Shown: positions 60,178-64,000 of the stretch, piece after piece
Layout: the number at the start of each line of letters is the position of its first letter
Position numbering within the stretch: the first letter of the stretch is position 1
Origin: Paenibacillus herberti
GTDB taxonomy: Bacteria > Bacillota > Bacilli > Paenibacillales > Paenibacillaceae
DNA length: 64,000 bases
Assembly (NCBI RefSeq): GCF_002233675.1
Contig: NZ_NMUQ01000003.1
Location: 381,641 to 445,640 of the forward strand
Direction of reading: 5' to 3'
Translations under genes and position numbers: made by a program
Notes under the pieces: generated by a model
What the model was told of the DNA's origin: nothing
The model's input: the letters and a program-made list of their open reading frames with translations, nothing else
The model's database searches: none

Positions 60178-60226
60178 AAAGCCACAGCGGCTGCGGGATT
60201 TCATCCAGCGCCTCTGTGGCTTTTTT
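60178..60226 (+). terminator. Terminator of the DUF4832-like gene
   Basis: AAAGCCACAGCGG pairs with CGCCTCTGTGGCTTTTTT across a 20-base loop; six-T tail. Confidence 0.8.
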
Positions 60227-60502
60227 CGAATACCAGTACCCGCAGAGCGGGTCAGTATCTTTAAAATTCACGCATTGGTGATAACTAACCTTCTTGAGGA
60301 CGTTGCAGTAGCATTTTTCCTGCGAATCATCCTCTAAATAATCCTCCAATCGTGTCGATGATACGAACGGGTAGTTTATTTAATGAAACTGTTGTTTCGT
60401 TCTGGAATTACATGGTAATATCCCCTTTGCTAGGTTCATTTAAGACTATTATTGGCACCAAATTCGATGTTTCAACCACGATAATCGAGTGAGGGGGAAT
60501 AG
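60227..60502. other. Intergenic region
   Basis: About 275 AT-rich bases without an ORF or recognisable RNA; only the GAGGGGGA ribosome site of the next small gene is evident at its end. Confidence 0.4.
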
Positions 60503-60700
60503 TTGCTGCTAATTTATTTTGCAATCACTATCGCAGTCGTTGTTATTGTGCTGCTTAAGCTTGAAGCGAATAGTGCGGAAATGAGAGCGGCCCAGCGGGA
60601 ACAACTGAAGGTGAGCCGTGAAATTCTGAAGCAGTTGGAGGCAATGGAAGAACGACTGCGGGTTGGCACAAATGAGTCGGCAGAGGAGCGGGGGCAATAA
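60503..60700 (+). CDS. Small membrane-anchored coiled-coil protein
   Basis: 65 residues starting at TTG, GAGGGGGA upstream. LLIYFAITIAVVVIVLL is a membrane anchor; the rest (LEANSAEMRAAQREQLKVSR, EILKQLEAMEERLR) is a strongly charged coiled coil facing the cytoplasm. No family recognised; followed by a hairpin at 60704. Confidence 0.6.
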   Translation: MLLIYFAITIAVVVIVLLKLEANSAEMRAAQREQLKVSREILKQLEAMEERLRVGTNESAEERGQ

Positions 60701-60703
60701 CAA

Positions 60704-60736
60704 AATGCCGGGAGCCAAGGGCTCACCGGCATTATT
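60704..60736. terminator. Bidirectional terminator
   Basis: AATGCCGG-GAGCC pairs with GGCTC-CCGGCATT-type arms around AAG. It separates the small forward gene from the converging protease gene. Confidence 0.75.
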
Positions 60737-60742
60737 GTTGGA

Positions 60743-62344
<1,602 letters not shown>

Positions 62345-62445
62345 TCACTCCTTACTGATTTTTGGAATAATAAATGATTAAATCAAAAATAAATAAAAAG
62401 TAATCCCTCCATTGAATAAATATTCACAACCTTACACGAGAATAA

Positions 62446-64000
62446 AAGTTACTACTTAGGTCTAGCTAAGCCTCAGTTTCCCCGACAGCGCTGAAACGAG
62501 CGAAGGGAGCAGCTCCAGCTTCTGCTTTATGATCGTCGAAATGACACTGCGCATCCGAGCGAATTGCTTGGCGCCTTCCGTCGTTCGAAAACTCCCGGAA
62601 ACCTTCTGTTTGACCTTCACCATGCGTAAGTCTCTCTCCGCCTGATTGTTGTCAAATGGAACCTTGGCATCTCGAAGAAACCGGAGAATGGCCGGTTTAT
62701 GCTTAGCTAGTCGTTCACCCAAGTTGGCGGCTTTGCTCTTCGCTTTGCGGCCTCGAGTGCCCCACTTCTCGACCGGAGCTTTCGCCCATTCCGCTTGGCC
62801 GTCTTCGAGAATCGCATCGTAATGCGCTTCGATGGCTTCGATGACCTCTGCCGGAATGGCCTCTTCACGCTGGCGGCACTCCTTCGTCACCTGCCACGCT
62901 TCCTGCAGAAGGTCCATCATGCCTGCCGCCCAAGCGTGCCGATCCTGCTCGACAATGCCTTTGCACTCGCGCAGCAGATGGGCATTGCACAGCACATGCA
63001 TGAACGCATAGTCGTCCTTGAAATAGCTCGACAGGCAGTCATGAACGACGATTCCCAGATAAAAAGGCAACTGGCCCAGCTCATTCATGGCTTGACTTCC
63101 GCGCTGGTCATGAGGGGCCAGCCAGGTCCATTCCGAATCGGACACGACGTGCAGCCAGCGCAGTTTTCCCATGACGCGAACCCCCGTCTCGTCCGCGTAA
63201 ACCAGCGGCTTGTTGAACAACGCCGTTCGAATGTCCTGTTCCGGCTTCGCCAACTGCCGGTTCATCTGCCCCAGCATGGACAGCAGAGTCGCCTCGCTTG
63301 GACGCAGGCCAGTCAGGTCCTCAAACAGAGCCCCGATTCGCTCCAGTGGGAGCATTTGATACGCATGCAGATAGGTGGTCAAAGCGACGAAGCCATGACC
63401 GTATTGGACAGGAGCAGTCACCTCGGCGGGAAATACAGCGCGCTGCTCCAATCCGCACGTCGCGCAACAAGCCTTCTCGGCGCGATGCTCGATGACATGG
63501 ACGCGCGGTGCCGGAAGATCGAACACTTGCCGCACTTCATACCCGCTTCCCGAAAGAGGAGACGAGCAGCGGGAGCAGGCTTCAAGCGAGTGTACGACGA
63601 TTTCATTCGGGTTCGCGCTGAAGCGGAGGGTATGACCGCGGTGCCCTTTCGGTGCTCCTTTTTTCCCACCGGCTTGGCGTAAGTTCGTCGGTTTGCGCAG
63701 ACCGTCGCTGGAGGGAGGTTTGCTGCTGTTGCTGCTATTCTGACCCAACTGACGCTCCAATTCATGGACACGTTGCTCTAACTGCTTGATATGAGCGGCC
63801 TGCTGCTCCACGATGGCCAGTAAGCCAAAAACCATCTCAACGAGCTCATTCTTGCTAAGCCTCATCGCTTGCTCCCGGGCTAGTTTCATGAGATCTCCTC
63901 CGTTGTATTCCTTGTTAAGGAGAAGTTCAACATTTCTCACGGAAATCCTTGAAAATTAAAAGGCCCCTCAGCTAAATTTAGAGGGACCTAAGTAGTAACT
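62446..64000 (-). mobile_element. IS66-family insertion sequence, single transposase ORF
   Basis: Terminal inverted repeat AGTTACTACTTAGGTC at 62446-62461 and its reverse complement at 63985-64000, exactly the end of the window. Between them lies one transposase gene. Typical IS66 accessory genes (tnpA, tnpB) are absent, as in the shorter ISBst12-like group. A target duplication cannot be checked because the right flank is outside the window. Confidence 0.85.
62462..63889 (-). CDS. IS66-family transposase
   Basis: 475 residues: N-terminal coiled coil (VEQQAAHIKQLEQRVHELER), the polar SSNSSKPPSSDG motif, a zinc-finger pair (CSRCSSPLSG, CCATCGLEQ) and the DDE core with YADETGVRVMGKLRWLHVV, IVVHDCLSSYF and the final glutamate in FDNNQAERDLRMVKVKQKVS. 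ATG 63889 has GGAGGAG six bases upstream; the frame is open to 63940 but without a better start. The stop codon directly abuts the left inverted repeat. No frameshift or stop is seen, so the element may be active. Confidence 0.95.
   Translation of the reverse strand: MKLAREQAMRLSKNELVEMVFGLLAIVEQQAAHIKQLEQRVHELERQLGQNSSNSSKPPSSDGLRKPTNLRQAGGKKGAPKGHRGHTLRFSANPNEIVVHSLEACSRCSSPLSGSGYEVRQVFDLPAPRVHVIEHRAEKACCATCGLEQRAVFPAEVTAPVQYGHGFVALTTYLHAYQMLPLERIGALFEDLTGLRPSEATLLSMLGQMNRQLAKPEQDIRTALFNKPLVYADETGVRVMGKLRWLHVVSDSEWTWLAPHDQRGSQAMNELGQLPFYLGIVVHDCLSSYFKDDYAFMHVLCNAHLLRECKGIVEQDRHAWAAGMMDLLQEAWQVTKECRQREEAIPAEVIEAIEAHYDAILEDGQAEWAKAPVEKWGTRGRKAKSKAANLGERLAKHKPAILRFLRDAKVPFDNNQAERDLRMVKVKQKVSGSFRTTEGAKQFARMRSVISTIIKQKLELLPSLVSALSGKLRLS

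Noticed and set aside
62795..63682. 295-codon plus-strand frame inside the insertion element
   Set aside because: Antisense to the IS66 transposase; IS66 accessory genes are not encoded this way.

Overview
The window looks like a Paenibacillus-type chromosome segment (Firmicutes, spore-forming, facultative anaerobe). The evidence is strong AGGAGG ribosome binding sites with frequent TTG/GTG starts, two Bacillus-type FNR regulators with C-terminal cysteine clusters, a thermolysin-like protease, an LutABC lactate operon, a RhaEW fusion aldolase, a DUF6143-like fragment and membrane anchors that resemble the tiny YjcZ-type sporulation peptides. Genus assignment is inference from gene content; no rRNA or tRNA gene was seen. 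Layout: 1-1043 holds the tail of an ADP-ribosylglycohydrolase gene and an RpiB/LacAB-type sugar-phosphate isomerase. 1044-1816 is non-coding apart from two hairpin repeats and a small membrane-peptide gene broken by an in-frame stop. 2018-6550 is a compact five-gene operon: soluble chemoreceptor, GAF protein, ThDP-dependent 2-oxoacid enzyme, STAS-like protein and a beta-ketoacyl synthase III homologue that lacks two of the three usual catalytic residues. I know no described pathway that matches this set. 6763-13969 is an array of thirteen paralogous genes (eleven intact, two decayed). Each encodes a short N-terminal transmembrane anchor followed by a beta-rich domain of about 110-130 residues. 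The array grew by at least two segmental duplications, and its end is interleaved with pieces of a dead fnr copy. It is followed by a possible orphan toxin tail and small AT-rich genes (14181-14954). 15062-26123 is an anaerobic-metabolism block: an FNR regulator, a NarL-type two-component system, a CycA-like permease, then a small ORF, doxX, adhE, pflB and pflA. FNR-type palindromes lie about 41 bases upstream of the inferred transcription starts of the two-component operon, of the adhE-pfl operon and of the second fnr gene (32538-33263). These sites tie oxygen limitation to mixed-acid/ethanol fermentation through formate and acetyl-CoA. 26276-33263 mixes broken genes and housekeeping: a frameshifted ABC ATPase, a VanX-like lipoprotein, SEC-C and pentapeptide proteins, a TnpB remnant with its right end, folD and the second fnr. 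33485-39868 is a rhamnose operon (rhaEW-rhaA-rhaB-DeoR regulator). 40192-49591 carries a CcmM-like beta-helix protein, a membrane chemoreceptor and a five-gene peptide ABC transporter. 51085-55271 is lutABC plus its FadR-type regulator. The last part holds an oxidoreductase, a catalase-related protein, a secreted DUF4832-like protein, a bacillolysin-type protease and a complete-looking IS66-family element at the right edge.
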